64,000 nucleotides of DNA. It comes from Thysanoteuthis rhombus. Its lineage: Eukaryota > Mollusca > Cephalopoda > Oegopsida > Thysanoteuthidae. Numbering within the stretch: the first letter of the stretch is position 1; each line of letters starts with the position of its first letter. Location of the stretch: the NCBI GenBank assembly GCA_963457665.1, contig OY735218.1, forward strand, positions 50,248,681-50,312,680. The letters are read 5' to 3'. The notes under the pieces were generated by a model. The model saw only the letters and a program-made list of their open reading frames with translations. It was not told where the DNA came from and ran no database searches. Shown one piece after another: positions 1-13,252 of the stretch. Made by a program: the position numbers and the translations under genes.

Positions 1-1384
1 AAGACGATTGTAATAAAAAGTGAAATGATTGAGAATAAAAACAGACGATTGGAATTCCCTAGCCTCCGTTTCAATTTCCCTATGATACTCTAAAAACAAG
101 AGGACGATTAGAAATAAATAATAAGTAAATAGTAAATAAAATAATTATACAAGATATTCATAATCTAGTGTGAATACCAAGATAAAACAAATTTGGAAGA
201 TGAAAGTTATTTGTTTATAAAATCGAAGGCTCAATTCTTATATTATGAGAGATGAAATTAGATTTTAATCAATTTACATATGTTTTTAGGCCTCACTCAT
301 CCTCCTGGCACCAGCAAAGACTACAGTATTCATCTAAATAGTAACAGGTTCGGTTGATCGATTGAACAATCATAGGTCTTTATTTCATTCAATGGGGAGA
401 GTTTGTGTATTTTTTTTTTTTTTTTGTAGAAAGCGCTAGAGTCAGATATTAGGAAAACAAGAAGAAATAGTTCCAAAATTGGACATTCTGGTTCTCAAAC
501 AGTCATGTGATGGTCATTTTGGATGTCCAATGAGATAAAGTGACAATTTGAAAAGATATGGGTGGTTTGTTCAGAAGTAGCTCTTAAAAATGTTCTAATT
601 ACTTTTAACCAGTTATATGATCTCATTGTTGAACCAAACATATTTAGAACGAGGTCTCAAAATTTCAATGAATTGTTTGGAGATGAGTCGAAATTTTCTG
701 TGTTCCAATCGATTTGTTCCGGTGTACATTAATGTTCAGGGCACTACCCACTCACTTAAACTTCCCTATTTACTTGTTATCGATGGAAAAAAAGTGCATT
801 TCAGATTTTACAAGTGTGAAATCTAGAATATTTGAAAAAGCATTGAATAAAGACACTAGTTATTCACTTCTATTACTCATTAACTCTCCTCTTGTGCAAC
901 GTAATATTAGAATTTTAATATTCAAGAGAAAAAGTTTTTTCACAAAATTCAGTTTGAAATATCTGTGTGACTTAAATGACTGCACTTATTTGACTTTTAT
1001 TTTGATAAACGTGCACTGTAGTTGATCGGTATTATTGTCAAGACAATACGAGAGACTGATTCACAATTAAATCAGCGCTTTTTGTTTAAAGGCGGAATAT
1101 AAACAAACTGTTTGCCATCAATCGAGAATATTTGTTCGTTTGTTTGTTTGTTTTTTTAATTTTGACTTCCTCTTAGACATGTTATCCGGTCTGTACATGT
1201 TTTACCGAGACGAAACAGCGGAAATCAATCCGGTTCCTGAGAATTTTGAACAAAACAGGAAACGGTAAGATTTCAAGCAAATTATTGAAAACGGTTTGTT
1301 TTTAGAGGAATCGCACAGGTAAGAGTTGAGGCGAGAGGTCTGATTCTTTGCAATTGACATGGTGGTAATTGTGTCACAAATGTA
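1..1384. other. AT-rich non-coding DNA
   Basis: No supported gene. A T-run sits at about 410-425. The stretch about 315-370 (a GGCACC-like start, then a GGTTCGGTTGATCGATTG-like segment) faintly resembles a SINE head but is too decayed to assign. Open frames here are short (up to about 100 codons), AT-driven and without a recognisable motif. Confidence 0.6.
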
Positions 1385-1399
1385 CATAAATAATTCTTC

Positions 1400-1505
1400 T
1401 GCGCCTTGCTTGCATTGTTATGCATTTATCCGGTTGCCAAAGTTTCGTGTTCAAGCCTAGGACGAAACCAAGATGCCAAAAGCTGATTTTTAAGGCCAGC
1501 AGCCT
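1400..1505 (+). repeat. tRNA-derived SINE-like fragment
   Basis: A pol III B-box-like block (CGTGTTCAAGCCTAGG, about 1446-1461) is followed about 30 bases later by GCTGATTTTTAAGG. The SINE-like fragment at 8.70-8.79 kb also has a CTGATTTTT block downstream of its B box. The A-box side is degenerate. This is probably an old SINE copy and not a tRNA gene. Confidence 0.4.
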
Positions 1506-2689
1506 CTTTTTTTTATTTGCACAAAACAATGTGTCTGTCTGCATTCCCTCATATTTGGCCTCGTATCATACTTAGCCTAGTCAAGTGAATATAAATGATC
1601 GCTAAGATTCAATGATAAATACGAGTTATTTCAGAAAAGTATCAAGCTATTTGATATCAACAAAAACAGCCTGTATAGGGTGATTGCACCTTAAATATTT
1701 TTAAAGCACATTCCTTAAAATCCCACCCATTTATCTCAGCGTCTCTTTGAATTTTAAATCCATTTTTGGGGAGGCTACAACCTATTTCAAATAGTTCTCT
1801 GAAAGGTCATGCTTTTCATGAAATGTCATCTTTAATAGCGAAAGTCCCGAATTCAAGAGAACCAAATCTGGACCGTCGCAGGATGGGTAGGTAACAAACC
1901 TGGATGACACTGTGTGGTGTTAAGAAGTTCTGAACGAGACATGAAAATAGGCTGGATTTGACATTGTGAATGTGACCATCACACAGCAAACTATCTCAGT
2001 AGATAGCCGATCACTGAGTAACTCCATAGGGAAAAAAGTTTTTACACATGAACAACAAAAATCCATCTGATTGGTTGCAAAGTTACAACAATGCCGTGCG
2101 ACTTGTTCTCGGGATGTTCATTGTGGTTGGATACTTTCCGGACCAAACTCGTCAAAAACATGTTTTGGGGGTCCAAATACAGCGGAACTCAGCAAAACAA
2201 TTGAACGAGAAAAAAACGATCCATAATATAATCGGAAATTAAAACCTAATTCGCACAGACCTTCATTTCCTTTTTAAGAGTGGATGAGAAAAAGGGAGAA
2301 AATAACTGCATAATACAGCGCATGAAGTAAACACGTCTCTCATAGTTATTTACTAAGCTTGACGTTATCCGATGCAAGGTCATTATAATTTGTCACCTAA
2401 TGAGGACTGACCTCACTCCTATTGCCCGATAGACTGATGTACTCTTTTGAGAACTCTCACTAATTTGTGATCTTTTTACTCATTATGGAAGAAACATACT
2501 ACACATCAACATTGGTTGGCATCAAAAATTGTGTTGCGTTAATCTATCAAATAGAGATTGTCTGCATTGAAAATCAGCGTCTGCAATTCTGACTTATACA
2601 CGAACCTTGAAAAAAAGCCACTGATTAGATATCTTCAGTGCTATATATACTGAATAACTGTTGCCATGACAGATGGTAAAGAGTTCTCT
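1506..2689. other. Unassigned AT-rich DNA
   Basis: No gene or clear repeat was recognised. A 64-codon frame from 2048 to 2242 has no known motif and no supporting context. Confidence 0.5.
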
Positions 2690-3215
2690 CCACTTTTTGG
2701 TGTTGGTGTTCGTGTGTTTGTGTGTTCGTCTGTTTGCTTATTTGTTCCAGTGCTCCCAACCATACCGTCTATAGACTTATAATTTGGTGTCATTATTTCA
2801 ACAGACGCCTTCTAAAAATGTTCTGTTGATCTCTGGAAAAAAAAAACCAACCTTTTTGGTCTGTTAGGGCCTCATTTCAACGGGTTTATTCGTTTGTTAT
2901 TGTTCCCAAGGGCTCCTAGCTAAATGTATTTGAAAATTGTCATCAGCACTCCACGACACCACCTTCTATTTTAAAGTTTTATTGACTTTCGGGGGCTTCA
3001 TTATGACGGGTTCATTCATATAGATTTTCAAAATTTTTCAGATATGTTCACTCTATTTCCGTTTTTTTTTCAGTGATGAACGCCAGTGACGTCATAAAGA
3101 TAATTTATTCTGACCATATTTATAATTCAATGAAATTATTCAACATGACTTCGAATCTGGGCACGACCTTTGTTCAATCATACATTTGTGATGCCGAGTT
3201 AAAATTATTCACTAA
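2690..3215 (+). repeat. Dispersed repeat family A, copy 1
   Basis: This copy aligns with 26590-27035. Both begin with a GT/T-rich stretch followed by a CCATACCGT block, and both share a 22-base identical stretch (TTTATTCTGACCATATTTAT with two flanking bases) at 3102-3123 and 26912-26933. Similarity continues about 90 bases beyond it. No coding capacity was recognised. The family is likely an ancient transposon, unnamed here. Ends are uncertain. Confidence 0.7.
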
Positions 3216-5294
3216 ACTGATGTATACTGTCACGACAGTATACTGGGTTTATTATTGGCGAGGTGTTAACAAGTCCAACGTAGGAACGTGTTCACCATAG
3301 ATCGACACAGTCAAATTTTTATCAGTTACCTCGATGGAATACTGTCCACTTCCCAAAGCGATTGGGAATTGAACTTCCCTTACTGGTTACGCACGCGTTG
3401 GATAGTTTGGCATCACCATTTATATTTGTTGTTATCTGGAGCTTCTGAAACTGAAAGCTGATATCTCGTGGGAGTGATACTCAACAAATAAAGCCCAGTT
3501 GGGAACTAATTCACTGTTGTAGAGTACCTACGTACCCTGGTATTGATAGTCAAAACAATGTTTGTTATCAGTTAAGGCAGTCCCCCTTGATTGTTAAATT
3601 GGTGCAGCAAAATCTTCTCAAATTTCCTCCAATCGAGCCTTACACCAATCCAACCTAATTTTATTTTTTGTTCATTCTGGTAGGCTTTTTTGTGGACCAT
3701 AGGGCCGCAAATACCCTTCTGCACATTCAGTTACAAGTAGATTTTCATGAGGCTGAGCGAGTAGCTTTTCATGGGTCGGGGATGCTCGACTTTTCTGCTT
3801 TCATCCATGCATCAAATCTACTTTAGCGGCTGCCAAGCTGTGTTCTGTTTTGTCAGAGTAAACTTCTGTCTAATGGAGCTAAAGGACCCAAGCTATTCTC
3901 CTATTTCTTTATAGGTGAGGGTAGAATGGATTGATATATTTCCCTATGGCAAGAGTGTGAACTAAACATGAACAGCCTTGGCCATAATGCGCAACCATTC
4001 GACTATTTTTATTTTTTATTTTTTTGTGCCGATAACTGTTCCTCCTCTCCAAGCCTCTACTCACCACGTAGACCTAGCACAGTGGATTCCATTCATTTGG
4101 ATTGCATCGGGGCGGATCTATCAAACAACAAGAGAGGAAGGGCTTGAAAAAAAAAAAAAAAAAAAAACATGTCGATTCAGGTCTATTTTCTTTTCACTTA
4201 TATTTTCGAAAATTTGAGTCACAAGCTAAACATTTTCGAGAAATACTTTAGTGAGTAGTGAAATATATTTTTTTAGGAATTATAACAGATTTTATTCCAA
4301 ATAATGCTTTTTCGGTAGCACTGCTTCTTAAAGCAAATAAACGTCGTCTTGATTATAATGAACAAAGAAACTTAAGAACGAATTGGTTCTTACAAGATTA
4401 ATCTTATTGTGCAGCTGATAAAAAAACAAACAAAATAAAAACATTGGTCCTGTTAAGCTGAATCCACTGTATAAACCCATATTAGTAACTTTGTAAACAA
4501 CAGTTTTAGTAATGATAATTATTTTTCCGTGTTTAACTTAGTTTGTTACAAAGTCATAAAAATGGTTTACGAAGCAATTATAGAACTCAGTACTCGAATG
4601 ATTTGATCTGTAAAATGGACTTGTTTACCATACAGTTATGGTAGGTGTTATCATCATATGCATTATTATCGATCAATACCATATTTTTTTTTTGTTTTTT
4701 ACTGTAAGCAAGAATAGTGTACTTAGCAATAATCAAGCAGACATCCTACCCTAATTATTGCAATCAAAATTACGAAATGATTATTACGAAATCATTACTG
4801 CCGCCAAATATTGATTACGAAGAAAGTCTCACAGTACACTACCTACCCTAATATCTTTATCTCCAATATTATGGACATGGTTTCCTTTCAAAATGGACAT
4901 ATCGGAAGAAAAATCATATATATTAAGAAAGTAATTATGATTATGATTAATTTCATTGTATATGTTATGTTGAATCGATGAAATTGCCTCATAGGCGGAA
5001 TTCACTGTCTTTTTGTAAAAAAATGTTCGATTTCCCCTCGATTATATAAACTTTTGATGGTAAAAAAATGTTATTTTATATCTTAGTTTTTATCCTGTAT
5101 TATTTATTTCTTGTAGAAAAATGTAAAAACTTTGCAAATTAGGTAACTACATCGATAAGGCGTCACACATGCAATATATTTGCTTAATGTCTACCTGAAA
5201 GTTTTAAAAAAAAAAGCAGAAAAATAGTCCACCAACGGAAGACAATGATACAGATAGCACTGGAGTAGTAGAAAAGAACAAAGAAGGTTTATCG

Positions 5295-5295
<1 letters not shown>
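3216..5295. other. Unassigned AT-rich DNA
   Basis: No gene is supported. An A-run of about 21 bases at 4147-4167 could be the tail of an old retroposon, but I could not define a body upstream. Frames here are short and without motifs. Confidence 0.5.

Positions 5296-5348
<53 letters not shown>
5296..5348. repeat. (AT)n microsatellite
   Basis: About 26 uninterrupted TA units. Tyr-Ile repeat peptides read from it are artefacts. Confidence 0.97.
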
Positions 5349-6805
<1,457 letters not shown>

Positions 6806-7058
6806 AATACTGCTTGGGTACTATGTTAATACGACAGTTTTGTTTTTAAAATCTCTGGAACAGTTACATGGTGAACACGTGATGATCCCATTAAAAAACA
6901 ATTTGTACATTGCATCATAATAATAAAGTATAAAGGGAAGAGGGAAGAAACACTGAAGGGAGTTGAATTAATTGCATTGACAAGTATTGGGAAAAGTCGA
7001 GAGAAGAGGCACAAAAAACTCTTAAAAGATTTGATTGATATTCAGTGTTAGCTTTCTA

Positions 7059-7059
<1 letters not shown>

Positions 7060-7122
<63 letters not shown>

Positions 7123-7162
7123 GTATGTATGTATGTATGTATGTATGTATGTATATATATAT
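7060..7162. repeat. (AT)n followed by (GTAT)n microsatellite
   Basis: About 30 AT units, then about eight GTAT units, then a short AT run. Confidence 0.97.
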
Positions 7163-7389
7163 TGCTTTGGCCGGAACATGAGCTAGTTTTTGTAGCGAAT
7201 CCACAACCTACTATTTATTCCCAGCTCTACTCTAAAACAACTTAACTCCATGACTAAAATGTTGTATGTATCGAGCACTCAATGAAATAAATCCAATACA
7301 TTTCAGAAGTGGCTTTATACTATTGATATATAATCATGTTATGTTATACTGCTAGCCTGATTTGTACCACATATACTGTGTACACACAG

Positions 7390-7391
<2 letters not shown>

Positions 7392-7460
<69 letters not shown>
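7392..7460. repeat. (AT)n microsatellite
   Basis: Uninterrupted AT array of about 69 bases. Confidence 0.97.
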
Positions 7461-7471
<11 letters not shown>

Positions 7472-7760
7472 CGTGCGAGGATGTTCAATGAAGTACTTAT
7501 TAGCAGCAGCTTGGTCTGAAATTTGATATAGATAATATTCGATCTATATGATAGAGAAGTTTTGTGTTTGTTGCATTTACTGGAATGGGAATAATCCTGG
7601 GATATGTATATTTGTTTGAAAAAGAAAGTCATTTGATCATTGAGATAGAGACATATTGATACACAAGAGTGAGATAACCGATACCATTGCTTCCTAAGAT
7701 GCACGATAAACCTGCATCAGTTGAGTATTGGTACTGTGTGCACTCACAAAAGACATATAT

Positions 7761-7797
7761 ACACGTGCACACACACACACACACACACAAACACACA

Positions 7798-7843
<46 letters not shown>
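7761..7843. repeat. (CA)n microsatellite
   Basis: CA array of about 80 bases with a few interruptions (ACGTGC, AAACAC, CGTAC). It lies about 60 bases upstream of a SINE head. Confidence 0.95.
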
Positions 7844-7849
<6 letters not shown>

Positions 7850-7901
7850 GTCACACCTGCAATCCCAGAGCACACACGGGAAGAGTAACTGATGGTATAT
7901 A

Positions 7902-8110
7902 TCGATGGCGTAATGGTTAGCACGTCTGTCTCTCATGAAAGGGGTGTTGTGTTCAATTCTCCACACGTGCGTTAACAATTCTTCATAGGACAAAGTTCCC
8001 AAGAAATGGTAAAAATAGCAGCGCAGATTGTGCTCTTTAGTTCCGAGACGGCAAACCATCTAGAAGAGGGACAACTCGGAATGGAGCCTATTTAAGGTGG
8101 GTTGACGTCT
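7902..8110 (+). repeat. tRNA-derived SINE, GATGGCGTAATGG family, copy 1
   Basis: The head reads like a tRNA 5' half: GATGGCGTAATGGTTAGCAC (A-box region, about 7904-7923), then GTCTGTCTCTCATG, then a B-box-like GTGTTCAATTCTCC at about 7949-7962. The D-arm pattern resembles tRNA-Arg or tRNA-Trp (GTGGCGCAAYGG). The same head recurs inverted at 9541-9597 and, more diverged, at 33557-33615. The body and 3' end are my estimate. Activity is unlikely, because the B box deviates from GGTTCGANNCC. Confidence 0.65.
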
Positions 8111-8639
8111 AATTCTACTTTCTTCCGGTAGCTTGAACAGTCAAGCTGATGCCGAACGTCTCTCTGCTTTCTTTAAGATTAGTTCAGCGAGGCATCCCAG
8201 GACCTCCATAGGTTTTGCCAAAGCAAACATCTTACAGGGGTTACTTCAGTATAGTTCTATTGCCTATAGAGACAAAAGAGCCATCCATATTTCGATATCG
8301 TATATAGGCCAACCGTTTTTGTTTTGATTTTGTTTTTTCATTGAATGATTATCTGCCACGTGTTTTTTTCTGATTATCAGTTTATCAGGCAAATCCAGCA
8401 ATAATTTGTATTTCGGGTTTTGTCATCGCCGTTCATTTCCAAATTTCATATTTAGTTTTAACACACAGAAATATTTTGAAAGAAAAAGCAATCTCAATAC
8501 ATCTTTAGAAAACAGTGATTGACTGAGGAAACAAGTATATGAATGATCAAGGGTGCAGGGTTTTCCCCAAGAGTCAGTGGTCAACGGGCTTCATTTACAG
8601 ACGTTATTACTGTAGTGATTTCAGTCCTCACTGAGTGCC
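8111..8639. other. Unassigned DNA
   Basis: The first part may be the tail of the preceding SINE-like element. No gene was recognised. Confidence 0.4.
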
Positions 8640-8790
8640 CAAACTTTGTTGCAGCCTGTGATGCTAAGCTAAATTTAGTGAATATGTATGGTCTGCTGCA
8701 TCATTGAAATAGCGATAAACCACCCGTGCCAGAGATCGGTGTTCGAGCTCGGGTAAAAATCAATATTTTGAGCACTGATTTTTCAGAGAT
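8640..8790 (+). repeat. tRNA-derived SINE-like fragment
   Basis: A B-box-like block GGTGTTCGAGCTCGGG lies at about 8738-8753, preceded by TAGCGATAAACCACC and followed by CACTGATTTTTCAG. The upstream part (ATGCTAAGCTAAATTTAGTG, 8661-8680) resembles 19876-19900, which suggests a shared repeat. Confidence 0.45.
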
Positions 8791-9094
8791 GTCAACCCAT
8801 AAATGATGCATAGCACAGTATATTCACCCTTATTTTCACTTGAGTCGTACTTAGCTGAGTTTATAAGTTGGTAATACTGCTGTAATATATTCTATCCTCA
8901 TTTGGGGACCCATCGTTGGTGACCCATCTTGAGTAAAACTAAGACATAAACTCATTCAATATTTGAACCGCTCCATTTCCCACGCCCAAGGCTACTTTTA
9001 TACAAATGATGATATGAACTACGCTGTACAGATAATTCCATCTTAGACTTGGAGAAAGTCTTGAATGATTTCTTATAGAAATGCAATTAGGCAA

Positions 9095-9205
9095 GATCCG
9101 TTTTTTGTATGCACTAAACATCTTTCCGTCTTCATATTTTATATTTCTATCAGATATCCATTTTTCTTCAACAGTCAATGATCAGTCAAAAAATGCAAGA
9201 TGCAT
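9095..9205. repeat. Local duplicate D, copy 1
   Basis: This segment is similar over about 100 bases to 9826-9930. Both carry CCATTTTTCNTCAACAGTCA, preceded by a TATCAGAY/CATCAGAC block and followed by an AAGATGCATTCAAGAGA-like block. On the minus strand both translate to a similar short peptide with a TVxEKWxSD core. The origin is unknown. Confidence 0.65.
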
Positions 9206-9540
9206 TCAAGAGAAAGAGGATATTGTATATATATTAATTTTGGCAACTCATAATTTTCTGTAAGACTGACAAAATGAAGATAATTGAGTGAAAATAAAAA
9301 CAAAATTAAGAGACGTTTCCAATTTTTTTAGGCCAAAGTGCAAATAGATCCGCTTCAAAATGAGGTCACATGACCATAATGTATAAAATGTTTTAAATCC
9401 TTAACAATGATGTACTGCTTTCCGGGCTACCCAGACTATAAAGAAATAAAAAATTAAATCCACTGGTTATTTCCTTGATTTATTACTTGGGTATTCATAG
9501 CATAAAATCTTAAGAAAATAAACAGAATTGACAAAAGTAC

Positions 9541-9597
9541 TGAACAAGCAACCCCTTTTATTAGAGACAGACGTGCTAACCTTTACGCCATCAATAA
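9541..9597 (-). repeat. tRNA-derived SINE head, GATGGCGTAATGG family, copy 2
   Basis: Read on the minus strand it gives TTGATGGCGTAAAGGTTAGC then ACGTCTGTCTCTAATAAAAG, nearly identical to 7903-7941. It lies between the two copies of duplicate D. Confidence 0.75.
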
Positions 9598-9825
9598 CAG
9601 GCCAGGATAAAGTAATCTGTAATTTCCTAAATGAGTAAAAGCAAGTCGTGGTCGGTCAATTTCTATGCCACTATAGTTCTCTTCTGTCTATTGCTACTCA
9701 TACACCATGTATGAAATGATAAGCAAGTCAGTGCTGAGAACGTTTTCAGAAACTGCCAAGAAATGTAAGTGGTGAATTTCATGAATTTCATTTGTTGGGG
9801 GCACTGCCTTGTTTTTCATTAATAA

Positions 9826-9930
9826 TTGCTTTATATTTTATGCCTCCATCAGACATCCATTTTTCATCAACAGTCACCAATCTCCTCAAAAAGGGTGAGA
9901 TGCGTTCACGAGAGTGCAGAGATGGCAGAT
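9826..9930. repeat. Local duplicate D, copy 2
   Basis: The partner of 9095-9205, about 730 bases downstream. The copies are diverged by substitutions and small indels, so the duplication is old. Confidence 0.65.
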
Positions 9931-10819
9931 ATCTCTTCCTTTATGTTTGACTTCTGTCAAATCATGGGAAACCAATTTTCCAAGTTTTGGCACTTTTCCA
10001 AGTTATTGCTGCAAACGGTGGACTACTGAATGTCTTGAATACAGTGTTAGAGCTAATTCACAAATCAAAACAGCACTATTTCTGTCAGGTTCCGACGAAA
10101 GTGGGTCACCATAAGAATCAACAGGGCAACCTTTTAGTGGTACATCTTTTTGGCTGGAATAGACTTCTCTAAGCCTCTTCGGCTGAAATAACCTATTGCG
10201 AACCTTTTAAACAATTTCGTCGATTCTGTTTTTTTTTTCTTAAGATTCTGTGCCATAAACACCCTGAGTATCTCAGATTGCTTTTGCAGCAATATTGTCC
10301 TTTCCTTAACTTAGTTGAAAATAAAAGTCGTAGTGAATGTTTTTGGCTCAATGGTAGTAGGGGTATATGATGCAGGATCGAATATAACAGATCTGACAAT
10401 TTCCCTTAGAGGAGTTGTTTATTAAAAGTACTCAGAATTTAGTCAATGGGTTAGCTATTTGTCACTGTTTAATTGGTTTTATTAAATTCAATAAATTTTT
10501 AATTTTTGTAAACGACTGCGACCTTCATTTCCAAAAATTTGATTCCGAGGTTTATTATATTTTAATGTAATTAGTCGCTAGTAAAACCAACCTTTGGCAA
10601 AACGCAACATGTGCCGATAAAGAGAAGAGGGGAAGCTTGTAGTCTTATCGACAAAAGATGGGAATGATTTTGAAAAAATTGGATCATTGCACATCTTAGG
10701 CACTTCTTAGAGACGACATTTTTTAAAAAGTCAAGTTAATAACAGGGTAATTGAACCATTCAGCAATGAAGTAATCTGCTGGTTTCAAACTTTACGAATA
10801 CAACTTATCCTATATTGTT
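9931..10819. other. Unassigned AT-rich DNA
   Basis: Short frames at 9914-10172 overlap each other in three phases and have no motif. No feature is supported. Confidence 0.45.
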
Positions 10820-11160
10820 ATAATTCCAGCATTTTTGAGTATCAAAAATATCATCCAATCTATCTCTCATCAGATTCTGGATAATATTAATGGGATTTTT
10901 ATTCAAAGTGTAGCCTATGTAAAAAAAAAATACTTGTATACAGATACATTACTAGGATTCTTTCGATTTATGTAGGGCTGTATGATAGCAGCCACTGCAG
11001 ACAGTATAAAAAATCAATACCAACAACAAAAAAAAGAGAAATTTCCGAATCTATAAATTCAGGAATCCCATTGGCAAAGTAGATGTGACTATAAATGTGA
11101 AAATGTCGTCTCAAAACAGCTTATGAGATTTTGACAGAAGTTTCTACAAGCTTTGAAAAA
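10820..11160 (+). repeat. Local duplicate B, copy 1
   Basis: This aligns with 11925-12320. Shared blocks include CAGATTCTGGATAATATTAA (against CAGATTTCGGACATTACTCA) followed by TGGGATTTTATTCA, a GCTGTATRATRGCAG block, and GATGTGACTATA followed by a GTCNTYTCRAANAGCTTA block. The + orientation is kept. Copy 1 has a short A-rich stretch where copy 2 has a microsatellite. Confidence 0.75.
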
Positions 11161-11344
11161 AAAATATTTGAAAATCCATTAATAGAGCGATTTCCATTTC
11201 GTGGTGCCTCTGTTAACATTTCAGGATTCAGATTAAAGGTAAGCAACCTAGATATAACATTCATTATATCGATTGTGCCTTCAGAAGTACGTCAACCTCC
11301 CTATGACGTAGAGTTTACGTCATTCTTGATTCTTATTTTTAAAA

Positions 11345-11530
11345 AGTCTGGTTAGTCACTCAATAGAAACCATGACATGACCAATATCTTTCAGGAGCAT
11401 GCTGTGACAAGATAAAAGGGGTTATCAGTGAATAAGCATTCTACTCTTGCTTTTTGTTGTTAAAAACGAGTGCTAACACTGGTTGACACAAATTGGGAGT
11501 CCAATTTAGCATGAGATAATCACACACGTG
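11345..11530 (+). repeat. Dispersed repeat family C, copy 1
   Basis: This aligns with 23275-23515. Shared blocks are GGTTAGTCACTCAATAGAAA (against TGTTCGTCACCCAATGGAAA), CATGACATGACC/TCACATGACC, GGGTTATCAGTGAATA/GGGTGATCAGTGGATA, CTTGCTTTT/CTTGCCTTTT, and a terminal ATTTAGCATGA block. A third partial copy is at 21930-21985. Confidence 0.65.
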
Positions 11531-11924
11531 CTGAAAGCAAATTAAAGGGGTTCGGAAAAACATGCTTACCAGACATAATGTGTGAATGGTGTAATTTTTC
11601 AGGCCTCTAGCTCCATCGTTGCGGCCTTTGAGTAAGATACACACACATACATCCATAAATAGCCAGGTACTCCAACACGAAAAATCAGAAAGCCTATGTT
11701 CACTGCTTCGGTAACAGTTATGGTTGATAATTTCTCAAATGTAAACATTCATTTGCAAAACATAGCTTTACTTTAATATTCAATGTGTGTCAATGTTCGT
11801 CATTACTTATCAAGATTAGCCTCAAACATTTCCCATAAACATGTTCATCGATAGGAAGATCAAGTGCGTATGTAAGTTAGTTGAATGTTACTGTGACGTT
11901 TAACACTGTATGGACACGGACTAG

Positions 11925-12104
11925 CACCTATTGTTATCATTTAAGCATTTGGGAAAAGCAAAAATATCAATCAATTCATCACGATCAGATTTCGGACATT
12001 ACTCATGGGATTTTATTCACAGATTCTTTAAGGATACATACATACAATTTTAAAACTATTTTTCAATATATGCATAGCTGTATAATGGCAGACAGTACAA
12101 TATA

Positions 12105-12176
<72 letters not shown>

Positions 12177-12320
12177 ATGTGTGTGTGTGTGTGTGTGTGA
12201 GTGTTATCTATAAATTCACCGATTCATTCAGAGTATCTGATGTGACTATATGTGCAGAGCTGTCATTTCGAATAGCTTAACAGATTTTCACAGAGAATAC
12301 ATATAGTGCTGTAGTATAGT
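11925..12320 (+). repeat. Local duplicate B, copy 2, expanded by a microsatellite
   Basis: The second copy of 10820-11160, about 1.1 kb downstream in the same orientation. The (TA)n(GT)n array at 12108-12199 lies inside it, exactly where copy 1 has only an A-rich linker. Array growth therefore seems to have followed, or accompanied, the duplication. Confidence 0.75.
12108..12199. repeat. Compound (TA)n(GT)n microsatellite
   Basis: About 53 bases of TA, then about 39 bases of GT with one TATG interruption. Confidence 0.97.
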
Positions 12321-13252
12321 GGGAGGACGTGTGAACGCTGCCCCTATCTTTTTGCGCGTGGTAATGGCGTTCTTGCACTAATCTATGCATTAATCTAGCT
12401 ATCTATCATCAGCTTTGTAACGTCGGTTGTTAGACATAGACTCTCTAAAAAATTCGACACATCTCTCGATCGAGGATGTTGCAGAGCCAGTATTTCGGCA
12501 TGGCTAGCCCATTGCCATTTGAATTCTCTAATCGATATTTTGATATGTCTGACTCTTGTTCTCTCTTTAGTATACTCCGTTGTCTTGTGATCGATCCATG
12601 TCAGATTAAGAGTAATCCTCTTCTGTGAACGTTGTATGGATCTTACTTTTAGAGCAAGTCTTATACTACTAGAATTCTATATTTGAACAATTCATGGATA
12701 ATTACCCAGTGTATGCTGAAATACTCATTGTGTATGCCCCCCCCCCATTATATTTGAAACAAGTTGAATTTCCAAAGTTTTAGATGGGGGTGCTTCAACA
12801 GCTCTCCACCATAAAACCGCCTTGCTTTTGAGTCTCGGTATGCTTTGTAAACCCTCACGCTCTCTAGAGAAGACAGCCCTGTTTTCCTTCCCAACTTCAT
12901 ATTCACTACACCATTATCAGGACTTGCTGAAAATAGGTATCCGTTCGCCTGCAAAACAAGTGTGTTTCTCTCATATAAATTATATCAATGCTTGCCAATA
13001 CGTATGGAGAAAAGCCTCGAATATGAAGTCGTAAAAAATTTAGAATCAGCAACTGAATTTCTTACCGAACTTTTTAAAGTGTTGTTGTAAGGAAAGGTTT
13101 TTATTCCAGTGAGAAAGAACCGGAAGTTTAGTAGCATGTCAGTTAATGTCGTTCGACATCAATATCTGTTTTTCTTGAAAAGCCCCGAAGTAGGTGAAGT
13201 TGTCGCTGCAAATAGATGTTTTCTAAATCGATAATTAGTGAATCAAGATAAA
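12321..13252. other. Unassigned DNA
   Basis: A minus frame at 12748-12954 (68 codons) and a plus frame at 12822-13034 overlap. Neither has a known motif. A short C-run lies at 12737-12746. Confidence 0.45.
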
